DNA from: Cinclus cinclus | Taxonomy: Eukaryota > Chordata > Aves > Passeriformes > Cinclidae | Direction: 5' to 3' | DNA: 64,000 bases | NCBI RefSeq assembly: GCF_963662255.1 | Contig: NW_026912169.1 | Location: forward strand, 124,001-188,000 | In this document: positions 46,887 through 59,297 of the stretch, piece after piece | How positions within the stretch are numbered: the first letter of the stretch is position 1 | Layout of the letters: the number at the start of each line of letters is the position of its first letter | The notes under the pieces: generated by a model | What the model was told of the DNA's origin: nothing | Seen by the model: the letters and a program-made list of their open reading frames with translations, nothing else | Databases searched by the model: none | Program-made: the position numbers and the translations under genes

Positions 46887-48265
46887 AGTCCCGGAGGCTG
46901 CTGAAACCAAGGCTGTGTTCTGCCTCTTCATTCTTGCCTTCCTGTGCTCCAGCGAGAAGTGAAGCTCTGGCACGGCATTCAGCTTTGCCGCCTCTCTGCA
47001 CGGAAAGCACTAGACAGAACTAGTGTGCTTCGTGCATGCTCTCTCCTCGCTTTTATGGTCACTGCTCTGCTTTTTGCTTGGCAGCGTTCCAAGGGTCCAC
47101 GGCATACCTCTTGCACAGCGAGAGGTGGCCGGCGAGGAATACTTGCTGGCTTAAGTCGTTCCATGCTCAAGGCATTCATCAGAGCAGCACAATGCGGGAA
47201 AAGAGGGGGGAACATTGCAGGACAAATTTCTATGCTGGATCATGATTGTCTGCGAGACAGCTCTTCGCAGCGCGAGTATTTGGCCAGGCTGAAATCAGCG
47301 CCACGGGAAGCCAATCTGACAAGCGGAGTGCAACGAGCGCGGCGATATGGGGCCACTTGGCAGGTGGCCGAAGAAAGACGGCTGCCCCGCGAATGGGGTG
47401 CCAGAAGGCAAGTTTCAGCAGGGCGTTCCGGGCGAGCTTAATGTGTAGCCGCAGTTGTTCTAGGCGAGATTGTAGCCGAGAAGCTTTCCGTCTCCATTCA
47501 CGAGACAAGAAAAGCAGAACGCAATGGTCTAGAGGGTTGAGAAGAAAAGTGCTCGTAGCGAGCTCGTTGCGGCAGAAGCGAAAGCCAGGAGCAGCGTGCT
47601 CACTGCGAGAAGTAGACGGCGCTTCGCCTCCTTGGGAAGGAAATGGCGTCTGGGCACGAACGGCAGCCAGCGAAGCTTCAGAACAGCAGGCTGTTCTGCT
47701 CAGCGTACGAGCCTGAAGTGAGTGGCAAGGGCTAAGGGGACAGTTCCAAGGCATCTAGCTTTCCTGCTAGCAATGCCATTTCTACCCTGCTGTGGAAAAC
47801 ATTGTCCTTTGCCCTTCTGCTCCGAGAGGCACAGAGCACCTCGGCAGACGCAGTGCAGAGGGAAAGGACACAGTATCCGAGGGAGCGTGGCGCCGCTTAG
47901 GCGGGCAAAGCAGAAAGGTGCCGCCCGGCACTGGCTTTGACTCCCTGAGCTTCCTTGCTAGGACAGCAGCTGCCGAAAGCTGGCAACTAGGCTGCCAGAG
48001 TGCAGAATGTAGGCGGTCTGGCACGCCTGCTTGCCGAAAGCCAGTATCAGCGAGACAGCGTGCTAGGCTCTGTTTCACAGCACCCTGGAGAACACGCACT
48101 TGAAGAATGCCCTCTCTGCTCCGCAAAAGCTCTGCCACAGCGAAGGTGGAAGAAGCAGCTTGTGGCCACGGGCAGAGCTGGTCAACAGCTGCGCCTAACT
48201 TTCCCAAGCTGCGAGAGCATTCTCAGCCGAGTTCTGCTTTGACAGAGCTATTGCTGAACTTTTGC
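46887..48265 (+). repeat. Satellite monomer 35 (type A)
   Basis: Standard type A haplotype with no private change found. Matches units 39 and 40 at all catalogued sites. Confidence 0.95.
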
Positions 48266-49644
48266 AGTCCCGGAGGCTGCTGAAACCAAGGCTGTGTTCT
48301 GCCTCTTCATTCTTGCCTTCCTGTGCTCCAGCGAGAAGTGAAGCTCTGGCACGGCATTCAGCTTTGCCGCCTCTCTGCACGGAAAGCACTAGACAGAACT
48401 AGTGTGCTTCGTGCATGCTCTCTCCTCGCTTTTATGGTCACTGTTCTGCTTTTTGCTTGGCAGCGTTCAAAGGGTCCACGGCATACCTCTTGCACAGCGA
48501 GAGGTGGCCGGCGAGGAATACTTGCTGGCTTAAGTCTTTCCATGCTCAAGGCATTCATCAGAGCAGCACAATGCGGGAAAAGAGGGGGGAACATTGCAGG
48601 ACAAATTTCTATGCTGGAACATGATTGTCTGCGAGACAGCTCTCCGCAGCGCTAGTATTTGGCCAGGCTGAAATCAGCGCCACGGGAAGCCAATCTGACA
48701 AGCGGAGTGCAACGAGCGCGGCGATATGGGGCCACTTGGCAGGTGGCCGAAGAAAGACGGCTGCCCCGCGAATGGGGTGCCAGAAGGCAAGTTTCAGCAG
48801 GGCGTTCCGGGCGAGCTTAATGTGTAGCCGCAGTTGTTCTAGGCGAGATTGTAGCCGAGAAGCTTTCCGTCTCCATTCACGAGACAAGAAAAGCAGAAAG
48901 CAATGGTCTAGAGGGTTGAGAAGAAAAGTGCTCGTAGCGAGCTCGTTGCGGCAGAAGCGAAAGCCAGGAGCAGCGTGCTCACTGCGAGAAGTAGACGGCG
49001 CTTCGCCTCCTTGGGAAGGAAATGGCGTCTGGGCACGAACGGCAGCCAGCGAAGCTTCAGAACAGCAGGCTGTTCTGCTCAGCGTACGAGCCTGAAGTGA
49101 GTGGCAAGGGCTAAGGGGACAGTTCCAAGGCATCTAGCTTTCCTGCTAGCAATGCCATTTCTACCCTGCTGTGGAAAACAATGTCCTTTGCCCTTCTGCT
49201 CCGAGAGGCACAGAGCACCTCGGCAGACGCAGTGCAGAGGGAAAGGACACAGTATCCGAGGGAGCGTGACGCCGCTTAGGCGGGCAAAGCAGAAAGGTGC
49301 CGCCCGGCACTGGCTTTGACTCCCTGAGCTGCCTTGCTAGGACAGCAGCTGCCGAAAGCTGGCAACTAGGCTGCCAGAGTGCAGAATGTAGGCGGTCTGG
49401 CACGCCTGCTTGCCGAAAGCCAGTATCAGCGAGACAGCGTGCTAGGCTCTGTTTCACAGCACCCTGGAGAACACGCCCTTGAAGAATGCCCTCTCTGCTC
49501 CGCAAAAGCTCTGCCACAGCGAAGGTGGAAGAAGCAGCCTGTGGCCACGGGCAGAGCTGGTCAACAGCTGCGCCTAACTTTCCCAAGCTGCGAGAGCATT
49601 CTCAGCCGAGTTCTGCTTTGACAGAGCTATTGCTGAACTTTTGC
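48266..49644 (+). repeat. Satellite monomer 36 (type B)
   Basis: Type B: 179T, 204A, 272T, 354A/362G, 379C, 388T, 634A, 713C, 777G, 911A/916A, 1002T/1004A, 1066G, 1212C, 1255C, 1274C. It differs from units 18 and 22 by 320G, 510G and 1274C. Confidence 0.95.
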
Positions 49645-51023
49645 AGTCCCGGAGGCTGCTGAAACCAAGGCTGTGTTCTGCCTCTTCATTCTTGCCTTCC
49701 TGTGCTCCAGCGAGAAGTGAAGCTCTGGCACGGCATTCAGCTTTGCCGCCTCTCTGCACGGAAAGCACTAGACAGAACTAGTGTGCTTCGTGCATGCTCT
49801 CTCCTCGCTTTTATGGTCACTGCTCTGCTTTTTGCTTGGCAGCGTTCCAAGGGTCCACGGCATACCTCTTGCACAGCGAGAGGTGGCCGGCGAGGAATAC
49901 TTGCTGGCTTAAGTCGTTCCATGCTCAAGGCATTCATCAGAGCAGCACAATGCGGGAAAAGAGGGGGGAACATTGCAGGACAAATTTCTATGCTGGATCA
50001 TGATTGTCTGCGAGACAGCTCTTCGCAGCGCGAGTATTTGGCCAGGCTGAAATCAGCGCCACGGGAAGCCAATCTGACAAGCGGAGTGCAACGAGCGCGG
50101 CGATATGGGGCCACTTGGCAGGTGGCCGAAGAAAGACGGCTGCCCCGCGAATGGGGTGCCAGAAGGCAAGTTTCAGCAGGGCGTTCCGGGCGAGCTTAAT
50201 GTGTAGCCGCAGTTGTTCTAGGCGAGATTGTAGCCGAGAAGCTTTCCGTCTCCATTCACGAGACAAGAAAAGCAGAACGCAATGGTCTAGAGGGTTGAGA
50301 AGAAAAGTGCTCGTAGCGAGCTCGTTGCGGCAGAAGCGAAAGCCAGGAGCAGCGTGCTCGCTGCGAGAAGTAGACGGCGCTTCGCCTCCTTGGGAAGGAA
50401 ATGGCGTCTGGGCACGAACGGCAGCCAGCGAAGCTTCAGAACAGCAGGCTGTTCTGCTCAGCGTACGAGCCTGAAGTGAGTGGCAAGGGCTAAGGGGACA
50501 GTTCCAAGGCATCTAGCTTTCCTGCTAGCAATGCCATTTCTACCCTGCTGTGGAAAACATTGTCCTTTGCCCTTCTGCTCCGAGAGGCACAGAGCACCTC
50601 GGCAGACGCAGTGCAGAGGGAAAGGACACAGTATCCGAGGGAGCGTGGCGCCGCTTAGGCGGGCAAAGCAGAAAGGTGCCGCCCGGCACTGGCTTTGACT
50701 CCCTGAGCTTCCTTGCTAGGACAGCAGCTGCCGAAAGCTGGCAACTAGGCTGCCAGAGTGCAGAATGTAGGCGGTCTGGCACGCCTGCTTGCCGAAAGCC
50801 AGTATCAGCGAGACAGCGTGCTAGGCTCTGTTTCACAGCACCCTGGAGAACACGCACTTGAAGAATGCCCTCTCTGCTCCGCAAAAGCTCTGCCACAGCG
50901 AAGGTGGAAGAAGCAGCTTGTGGCCACGGGCAGAGCTGGTCAACAGCTGCGCCTAACTTTCCCAAGCTGCGAGAGCATTCTCAGCCGAGTTCTGCTTTGA
51001 CAGAGCTATTGCTGAACTTTTGC
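49645..51023 (+). repeat. Satellite monomer 37 (type A)
   Basis: Type A with one private change, 716G (A elsewhere). Confidence 0.95.
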
Positions 51024-52402
51024 AGTCCCGGAGGCTGCTGAAACCAAGGCTGTGTTCTGCCTCTTCATTCTTGCCTTCCTGTGCTCCAGCGAGAAGTGAA
51101 GCTCTGGCACGGCATTCAGCTTTGCCGCCTCTCTGCACGGAAAGCACTAGACAGAACTAGTGTGCTTCGTGCATGCTCTCTCCTCGCTTTTATGGTCACT
51201 GTTCTGCTTTTTGCTTGGCAGCGTTCAAAGGGTCCACGGCATACCTCTTGCACAGCGAGAGGTGGCCGGCGAGGAATACTTGCTGGCTTAAGTCTTTCCA
51301 TGCTCAAGGCATTCATCAGAGCAGCACAATGCGGGAAAAGAGGGGGGAACATTGCAGGACAAATTTCTATGCTGGAACATGATTGTCTGCGAGACAGCTC
51401 TCCGCAGCGCTAGTATTTGGCCAGGCTGAAATCAGCGCCACGGGAAGCCAATCTGACAAGCGGAGTGCAACGAGCGCGGCGATATGGGGCCACTTGGCAG
51501 GTGGCCGAAGAAAGACGGCTGCCCCGCGAATGGGGTGCCAGAAGGCAAGTTTCAGCAGGGCGTTCCGGGCGAGCTTAATGTGTAGCCGCAGTTGTTCTAG
51601 GCGAGATTGTAGCCGAGAAGCTTTCCGTCTCCATTCACGAGACAAGAAAAGCAGAAAGCAATGGTCTAGAGGGTTGAGAAGAAAAGTGCTCGTAGCGAGC
51701 TCGTTGCGGCAGAAGCGAAAGCCAGGAGCAGCGTGCTCACTGCGAGAAGTAGACGGCGCTTCGCCTCCTTGGGAAGGAAATGGCGTCTGGGCACGAACGG
51801 CAGCCAGCGAAGCTTCAGAACAGCAGGCTGTTCTGCTCAGCGTACGAGCCTGAAGTGAGTGGCAAGGGCTAAGGGGACAGTTCCAAGGCATCTAGCTTTC
51901 CTGCTAGCAATGCCATTTCTACCCTGCTGTGGAAAACAATGTCCTTTGCCCTTCTGCTCCGAGAGGCACAGAGCACCTCGGCAGACGCAGTGCAGAGGGA
52001 AAGGACACAGTATCCGAGGGAGCGTGACGCCGCTTAGGCGGGCAAAGCAGAAAGGTGCCGCCCGGCACTGGCTTTGACTCCCTGAGCTGCCTTGCTAGGA
52101 CAGCAGCTGCCGAAAGCTGGCAACTAGGCTGCCAGAGTGCAGAATGTAGGCGGTCTGGCACGCCTGCTTGCCGAAAGCCAGTATCAGCGAGACAGCGTGC
52201 TAGGCTCTGTTTCACAGCACCCTGGAGAACACGCCCTTGAAGAATGCCCTCTCTGCTCCGCAAAAGCTCTGCCACAGCGAAGGTGGAAGAAGCAGCCTGT
52301 GGCCACGGGCAGAGCTGGTCAACAGCTGCGCCTAACTTTCCCAAGCTGCGAGAGCATTCTCAGCCGAGTTCTGCTTTGACAGAGCTATTGCTGAACTTTT
52401 GC
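51024..52402 (+). repeat. Satellite monomer 38 (type B)
   Basis: Type B, matching units 36 and 41 at all catalogued sites. With unit 37 it forms one A-B dimer. Confidence 0.95.
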
Positions 52403-53781
52403 AGTCCCGGAGGCTGCTGAAACCAAGGCTGTGTTCTGCCTCTTCATTCTTGCCTTCCTGTGCTCCAGCGAGAAGTGAAGCTCTGGCACGGCATTCAGCT
52501 TTGCCGCCTCTCTGCACGGAAAGCACTAGACAGAACTAGTGTGCTTCGTGCATGCTCTCTCCTCGCTTTTATGGTCACTGCTCTGCTTTTTGCTTGGCAG
52601 CGTTCCAAGGGTCCACGGCATACCTCTTGCACAGCGAGAGGTGGCCGGCGAGGAATACTTGCTGGCTTAAGTCGTTCCATGCTCAAGGCATTCATCAGAG
52701 CAGCACAATGCGGGAAAAGAGGGGGGAACATTGCAGGACAAATTTCTATGCTGGATCATGATTGTCTGCGAGACAGCTCTTCGCAGCGCGAGTATTTGGC
52801 CAGGCTGAAATCAGCGCCACGGGAAGCCAATCTGACAAGCGGAGTGCAACGAGCGCGGCGATATGGGGCCACTTGGCAGGTGGCCGAAGAAAGACGGCTG
52901 CCCCGCGAATGGGGTGCCAGAAGGCAAGTTTCAGCAGGGCGTTCCGGGCGAGCTTAATGTGTAGCCGCAGTTGTTCTAGGCGAGATTGTAGCCGAGAAGC
53001 TTTCCGTCTCCATTCACGAGACAAGAAAAGCAGAACGCAATGGTCTAGAGGGTTGAGAAGAAAAGTGCTCGTAGCGAGCTCGTTGCGGCAGAAGCGAAAG
53101 CCAGGAGCAGCGTGCTCACTGCGAGAAGTAGACGGCGCTTCGCCTCCTTGGGAAGGAAATGGCGTCTGGGCACGAACGGCAGCCAGCGAAGCTTCAGAAC
53201 AGCAGGCTGTTCTGCTCAGCGTACGAGCCTGAAGTGAGTGGCAAGGGCTAAGGGGACAGTTCCAAGGCATCTAGCTTTCCTGCTAGCAATGCCATTTCTA
53301 CCCTGCTGTGGAAAACATTGTCCTTTGCCCTTCTGCTCCGAGAGGCACAGAGCACCTCGGCAGACGCAGTGCAGAGGGAAAGGACACAGTATCCGAGGGA
53401 GCGTGGCGCCGCTTAGGCGGGCAAAGCAGAAAGGTGCCGCCCGGCACTGGCTTTGACTCCCTGAGCTTCCTTGCTAGGACAGCAGCTGCCGAAAGCTGGC
53501 AACTAGGCTGCCAGAGTGCAGAATGTAGGCGGTCTGGCACGCCTGCTTGCCGAAAGCCAGTATCAGCGAGACAGCGTGCTAGGCTCTGTTTCACAGCACC
53601 CTGGAGAACACGCACTTGAAGAATGCCCTCTCTGCTCCGCAAAAGCTCTGCCACAGCGAAGGTGGAAGAAGCAGCTTGTGGCCACGGGCAGAGCTGGTCA
53701 ACAGCTGCGCCTAACTTTCCCAAGCTGCGAGAGCATTCTCAGCCGAGTTCTGCTTTGACAGAGCTATTGCTGAACTTTTGC
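52403..53781 (+). repeat. Satellite monomer 39 (type A)
   Basis: Type A, same as units 35 and 40. It starts the second A-A-B trio, 5 units after the first. Confidence 0.95.
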
Positions 53782-55160
53782 AGTCCCGGAGGCTGCTGAA
53801 ACCAAGGCTGTGTTCTGCCTCTTCATTCTTGCCTTCCTGTGCTCCAGCGAGAAGTGAAGCTCTGGCACGGCATTCAGCTTTGCCGCCTCTCTGCACGGAA
53901 AGCACTAGACAGAACTAGTGTGCTTCGTGCATGCTCTCTCCTCGCTTTTATGGTCACTGCTCTGCTTTTTGCTTGGCAGCGTTCCAAGGGTCCACGGCAT
54001 ACCTCTTGCACAGCGAGAGGTGGCCGGCGAGGAATACTTGCTGGCTTAAGTCGTTCCATGCTCAAGGCATTCATCAGAGCAGCACAATGCGGGAAAAGAG
54101 GGGGGAACATTGCAGGACAAATTTCTATGCTGGATCATGATTGTCTGCGAGACAGCTCTTCGCAGCGCGAGTATTTGGCCAGGCTGAAATCAGCGCCACG
54201 GGAAGCCAATCTGACAAGCGGAGTGCAACGAGCGCGGCGATATGGGGCCACTTGGCAGGTGGCCGAAGAAAGACGGCTGCCCCGCGAATGGGGTGCCAGA
54301 AGGCAAGTTTCAGCAGGGCGTTCCGGGCGAGCTTAATGTGTAGCCGCAGTTGTTCTAGGCGAGATTGTAGCCGAGAAGCTTTCCGTCTCCATTCACGAGA
54401 CAAGAAAAGCAGAACGCAATGGTCTAGAGGGTTGAGAAGAAAAGTGCTCGTAGCGAGCTCGTTGCGGCAGAAGCGAAAGCCAGGAGCAGCGTGCTCACTG
54501 CGAGAAGTAGACGGCGCTTCGCCTCCTTGGGAAGGAAATGGCGTCTGGGCACGAACGGCAGCCAGCGAAGCTTCAGAACAGCAGGCTGTTCTGCTCAGCG
54601 TACGAGCCTGAAGTGAGTGGCAAGGGCTAAGGGGACAGTTCCAAGGCATCTAGCTTTCCTGCTAGCAATGCCATTTCTACCCTGCTGTGGAAAACATTGT
54701 CCTTTGCCCTTCTGCTCCGAGAGGCACAGAGCACCTCGGCAGACGCAGTGCAGAGGGAAAGGACACAGTATCCGAGGGAGCGTGGCGCCGCTTAGGCGGG
54801 CAAAGCAGAAAGGTGCCGCCCGGCACTGGCTTTGACTCCCTGAGCTTCCTTGCTAGGACAGCAGCTGCCGAAAGCTGGCAACTAGGCTGCCAGAGTGCAG
54901 AATGTAGGCGGTCTGGCACGCCTGCTTGCCGAAAGCCAGTATCAGCGAGACAGCGTGCTAGGCTCTGTTTCACAGCACCCTGGAGAACACGCACTTGAAG
55001 AATGCCCTCTCTGCTCCGCAAAAGCTCTGCCACAGCGAAGGTGGAAGAAGCAGCTTGTGGCCACGGGCAGAGCTGGTCAACAGCTGCGCCTAACTTTCCC
55101 AAGCTGCGAGAGCATTCTCAGCCGAGTTCTGCTTTGACAGAGCTATTGCTGAACTTTTGC
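53782..55160 (+). repeat. Satellite monomer 40 (type A)
   Basis: Type A, same as units 35 and 39. Confidence 0.95.
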
Positions 55161-56539
55161 AGTCCCGGAGGCTGCTGAAACCAAGGCTGTGTTCTGCCTC
55201 TTCATTCTTGCCTTCCTGTGCTCCAGCGAGAAGTGAAGCTCTGGCACGGCATTCAGCTTTGCCGCCTCTCTGCACGGAAAGCACTAGACAGAACTAGTGT
55301 GCTTCGTGCATGCTCTCTCCTCGCTTTTATGGTCACTGTTCTGCTTTTTGCTTGGCAGCGTTCAAAGGGTCCACGGCATACCTCTTGCACAGCGAGAGGT
55401 GGCCGGCGAGGAATACTTGCTGGCTTAAGTCTTTCCATGCTCAAGGCATTCATCAGAGCAGCACAATGCGGGAAAAGAGGGGGGAACATTGCAGGACAAA
55501 TTTCTATGCTGGAACATGATTGTCTGCGAGACAGCTCTCCGCAGCGCTAGTATTTGGCCAGGCTGAAATCAGCGCCACGGGAAGCCAATCTGACAAGCGG
55601 AGTGCAACGAGCGCGGCGATATGGGGCCACTTGGCAGGTGGCCGAAGAAAGACGGCTGCCCCGCGAATGGGGTGCCAGAAGGCAAGTTTCAGCAGGGCGT
55701 TCCGGGCGAGCTTAATGTGTAGCCGCAGTTGTTCTAGGCGAGATTGTAGCCGAGAAGCTTTCCGTCTCCATTCACGAGACAAGAAAAGCAGAAAGCAATG
55801 GTCTAGAGGGTTGAGAAGAAAAGTGCTCGTAGCGAGCTCGTTGCGGCAGAAGCGAAAGCCAGGAGCAGCGTGCTCACTGCGAGAAGTAGACGGCGCTTCG
55901 CCTCCTTGGGAAGGAAATGGCGTCTGGGCACGAACGGCAGCCAGCGAAGCTTCAGAACAGCAGGCTGTTCTGCTCAGCGTACGAGCCTGAAGTGAGTGGC
56001 AAGGGCTAAGGGGACAGTTCCAAGGCATCTAGCTTTCCTGCTAGCAATGCCATTTCTACCCTGCTGTGGAAAACAATGTCCTTTGCCCTTCTGCTCCGAG
56101 AGGCACAGAGCACCTCGGCAGACGCAGTGCAGAGGGAAAGGACACAGTATCCGAGGGAGCGTGACGCCGCTTAGGCGGGCAAAGCAGAAAGGTGCCGCCC
56201 GGCACTGGCTTTGACTCCCTGAGCTGCCTTGCTAGGACAGCAGCTGCCGAAAGCTGGCAACTAGGCTGCCAGAGTGCAGAATGTAGGCGGTCTGGCACGC
56301 CTGCTTGCCGAAAGCCAGTATCAGCGAGACAGCGTGCTAGGCTCTGTTTCACAGCACCCTGGAGAACACGCCCTTGAAGAATGCCCTCTCTGCTCCGCAA
56401 AAGCTCTGCCACAGCGAAGGTGGAAGAAGCAGCCTGTGGCCACGGGCAGAGCTGGTCAACAGCTGCGCCTAACTTTCCCAAGCTGCGAGAGCATTCTCAG
56501 CCGAGTTCTGCTTTGACAGAGCTATTGCTGAACTTTTGC
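55161..56539 (+). repeat. Satellite monomer 41 (type B)
   Basis: Type B, same as units 36 and 38. It is the last unit of the two-haplotype block. Confidence 0.95.
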
Positions 56540-57918
56540 AGTCCCGGAGGCTGCTGAAACCAAGGCTGTGTTCTGCCTCTTCATTCTTGCCTTCCTGTGC
56601 TCCAGCGAGAAGTGAAGCTCTGGCACGGCATTCAGCTTTGCCGCCTCTCTGCACGGAAAGCACTAGACAGAACTAGTGTGCTTCGTGCATGCTCTCTCCT
56701 CGCTTTTATGGTCACTGCTCTGCTTTTTGCTTGGCAGCGTTCCAAGGGTCCACGGCATACCTCTTGCACAGCGAGAGGTGGCCGGCGAGGAATACTTGCT
56801 GGCTTAAGTCGTTCCATGCTCAAGGCATTCATCAGAGCAGCACAATGCGGGAAAAGAGGGGGGAACATTGCAGGACAAATTTCTATGCTGGATCATGATT
56901 GTCTGCGAGACAGCTCTTCGCAGCGCGAGTATTTGGCCAGGCTGAAATCAGCGCCACGGGAAGCCAATCTGACAAGCGGAGTGCAACGAGCGCGGCGATA
57001 TGGGGCCACTTGGCAGGTGGCCGAAGAAAGACGGCTGCCCCGCGAATGGGGTGCCAGAAGGCAAGTTTCAGCAGGGCGTTCCGGGCGAGCTTAATGTGTA
57101 GCCGCAGTTGTTCTAGGCGAGATTGTAGCCGAGAAGCTTTCCGTCTCCATTCACGAGACAAGAAAAGCAGAAAGCAATGGTCTAGAGGGTTGAGAAGAAA
57201 AGTGCTCGTAGCGAGCTCGTTGCGGCAGAAGCGAAAGCCAGGAGCAGCGTGCTCACTGCGAGAAGTAGACGGCGCTTCGCCTCCTTGGGAAGGAAATGGC
57301 GTCTGGGCACGAACGCCAGCCAGCGAAGCTTCAGAACAGCAGGCTGTTCTGCTCAGCGTACGAGCCTGAAGTGAGTGGCAAGGGCTAAGGGGACAGTTCC
57401 AAGGCATCTAGCTTTCCTGCTAGCAATGCCATTTCTACCCTGCTGTGGAAAACAATGTCCTTTGCCCTTCTGCTCCGAGAGGCACAGAGCACCTCGGCAG
57501 ACGCAGTGCAGAGGGAAAGGACACAGTATCCGAGGGAGCGGGACGCCGCTTAGGCGGGCAAAGCAGAAAGGTGCCGCCCGGCACTGGCTTTGACTCCCTG
57601 AGCTGCCTTGCTAGGACAGCAGCTGCCGAAAGCTGGCAACTAGGCTGCCAGAGTGCAGAATGTAGGCGGTCTGGCACGCCTGCTTGCCGAAAGCCAGTAT
57701 CAGCGAGACAGCGTGCTAGGCTCTGTTTCACAGCACTCTGGAGAACACGCACTTGAAGAATGCCCTCTCTGCTCCGCAAAAGCTCTGCCACAGTGAAGGT
57801 GGAAGAAGCAGCCTGTGGCCACGGGCAGAGCTGGTCAACAGCTGCGCCTAACTTTCCCAAGCTGCGAGAGCATTCTCAGCCGAGTTCTGCTTTGACAGAG
57901 CTATTGCTGAACTTTTGC
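56540..57918 (+). repeat. Satellite monomer 42 (chimera)
   Basis: The left part is type A (204C, 354T/362G, 388G). From 634 on it carries the unit 14/19/27 haplotype (634A, 777C, 911A/916A, 1002G/1004A, 1066G, 1212A, 1255T, 1274C). The switch lies between monomer 388 and 634 (window 56927-57173). Private change 1198T. Confidence 0.95.
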
Positions 57919-59297
57919 AGTCCCGGAGGCTGCTGAAACCAAGGCTGTGTTCTGCCTCTTCATTCTTGCCTTCCTGTGCTCCAGCGAGAAGTGAAGCTCT
58001 GGCACGGCATTCAGCTTTGCCGCCTCTCTGCACGGAAAGCACTAGACAGAACTAGTGTGCTTCGTGCATGCTCTCTCCTCGCTTTTATGGTCACTGCTCT
58101 GCTTTTTGCTTGGCAGCGTTCAAAGGGTCCACGGCATACCTCTTGCACAGCGAGAGGTGCCCGGCGAGGAATACTTGCTGGCTTAAGTCGTTCCATGCTC
58201 AAGGCATTCATCAGAGCAGCACAATGCGGGAAAAGAGGGGGGAACATTGCAGGACAAATTTCTATGCTGGAACATGATTTTCTGCGAGACAGCTCTTCGC
58301 AGCGCGAGTATTTGGCCAGGCTGAAATCAGCGCCACGGGAAGCCAATCTGACAAGCGGAGTGCAACGAGCGCGGCGATATGGGGCCACTTGGCAGGTGGC
58401 CGAAGAAAGACGGCTGCCCCGCGAATGGGGTGCCAGAAGGCAAGTTTCAGCAGGGCGTTCCGGGCGAGCTTAATGTGTAGCCGCAGTTGTTCTAGGCGAG
58501 ATTGTAGCCGAGAAGCTTTCCGTCTCCATTCACGAGACAAGAAAAGCAGAAAGCAATGGTCTAGAGGGTTGAGAAGAAAAGTGCTCGTAGCGAGCTCGTT
58601 GCGGCAGAAGCGAAAGCCAGGAGCAGCGTGATCACTGCGAGAAGTAGACGGCGCTTCGCCTCCTTGGGAAGGAAATGGCGTCTGGGCACGAACGGCAGAA
58701 AGCGAAGCTTCAGAACAGCAGGCTGTTCTGCTCAGCGTACGAGCCTGAAGTGAGTGGCAAGGGCTAAGGGGACAGTTCCAAGGCATCTAGCTTTCCTGCT
58801 AGCAATGCCATTTCTACCCTGCTGTGGATAACATTGTCCTTTGCCCTTCTGCTCCGAGAGGCACAGAGCACCTCGGCAGACGCAGTGCAGAGGGAAAGGA
58901 CACAGTATCCGAGGGAGCGTGGCGCCGCTTAGGCGGGCAAAGCAGAAAGGTGCCGCCCGGCACTGGCTTTGACTCCCTGAGCTTCCTTGCTAGGACAGCA
59001 GCTGCCGAAAGCTGGCAACTAGGCTGCCAGAGTGCAGAATGTAGGCGGTCTGGCACGCCTGCTTGCCGAAAGCCAGTATCAGCGAGACAGCGTGCTAGGC
59101 TCTGTTTCACAGCACCCTGGAGAACACGCACTTGAAGAATGCCCTCTCTGCTCCGCAAAAGCTCTGCCACAGTGAAGGTGGAAGAAGCAGCCTGTGGCCA
59201 CGGGCAGAGCTGGTCAACAGCTGCGCCTAACTTTCCCAAGCTGCGAGAGCATTCTCAGCCGAGTTCTGCTTTGACAGAGCTATTGCTGAACTTTTGC
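57919..59297 (+). repeat. Satellite monomer 43
   Basis: Same haplotype as units 32 and 45 (242C, 713A, 781-782AA, 911T/916T, 1066T, 1255T, 1274C). Confidence 0.95.

Larger units (their letters stand above)
45508..56539 (+). repeat. Two-haplotype block A A B A B A A B (units 34-41)
   Basis: Eight consecutive units use just two haplotypes, which differ from each other at 12 positions (179, 204, 272, 354, 379, 388, 634, 916, 1004, 1066, 1212, 1274). Within type A only private single changes occur (1318 in unit 34, 716 in unit 37), and the three B units match one another at all catalogued sites. The A-A-B trio at units 34-36 recurs at 39-41. This is the most homogeneous part of the window and probably the most recently amplified. 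Confidence 0.85.
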
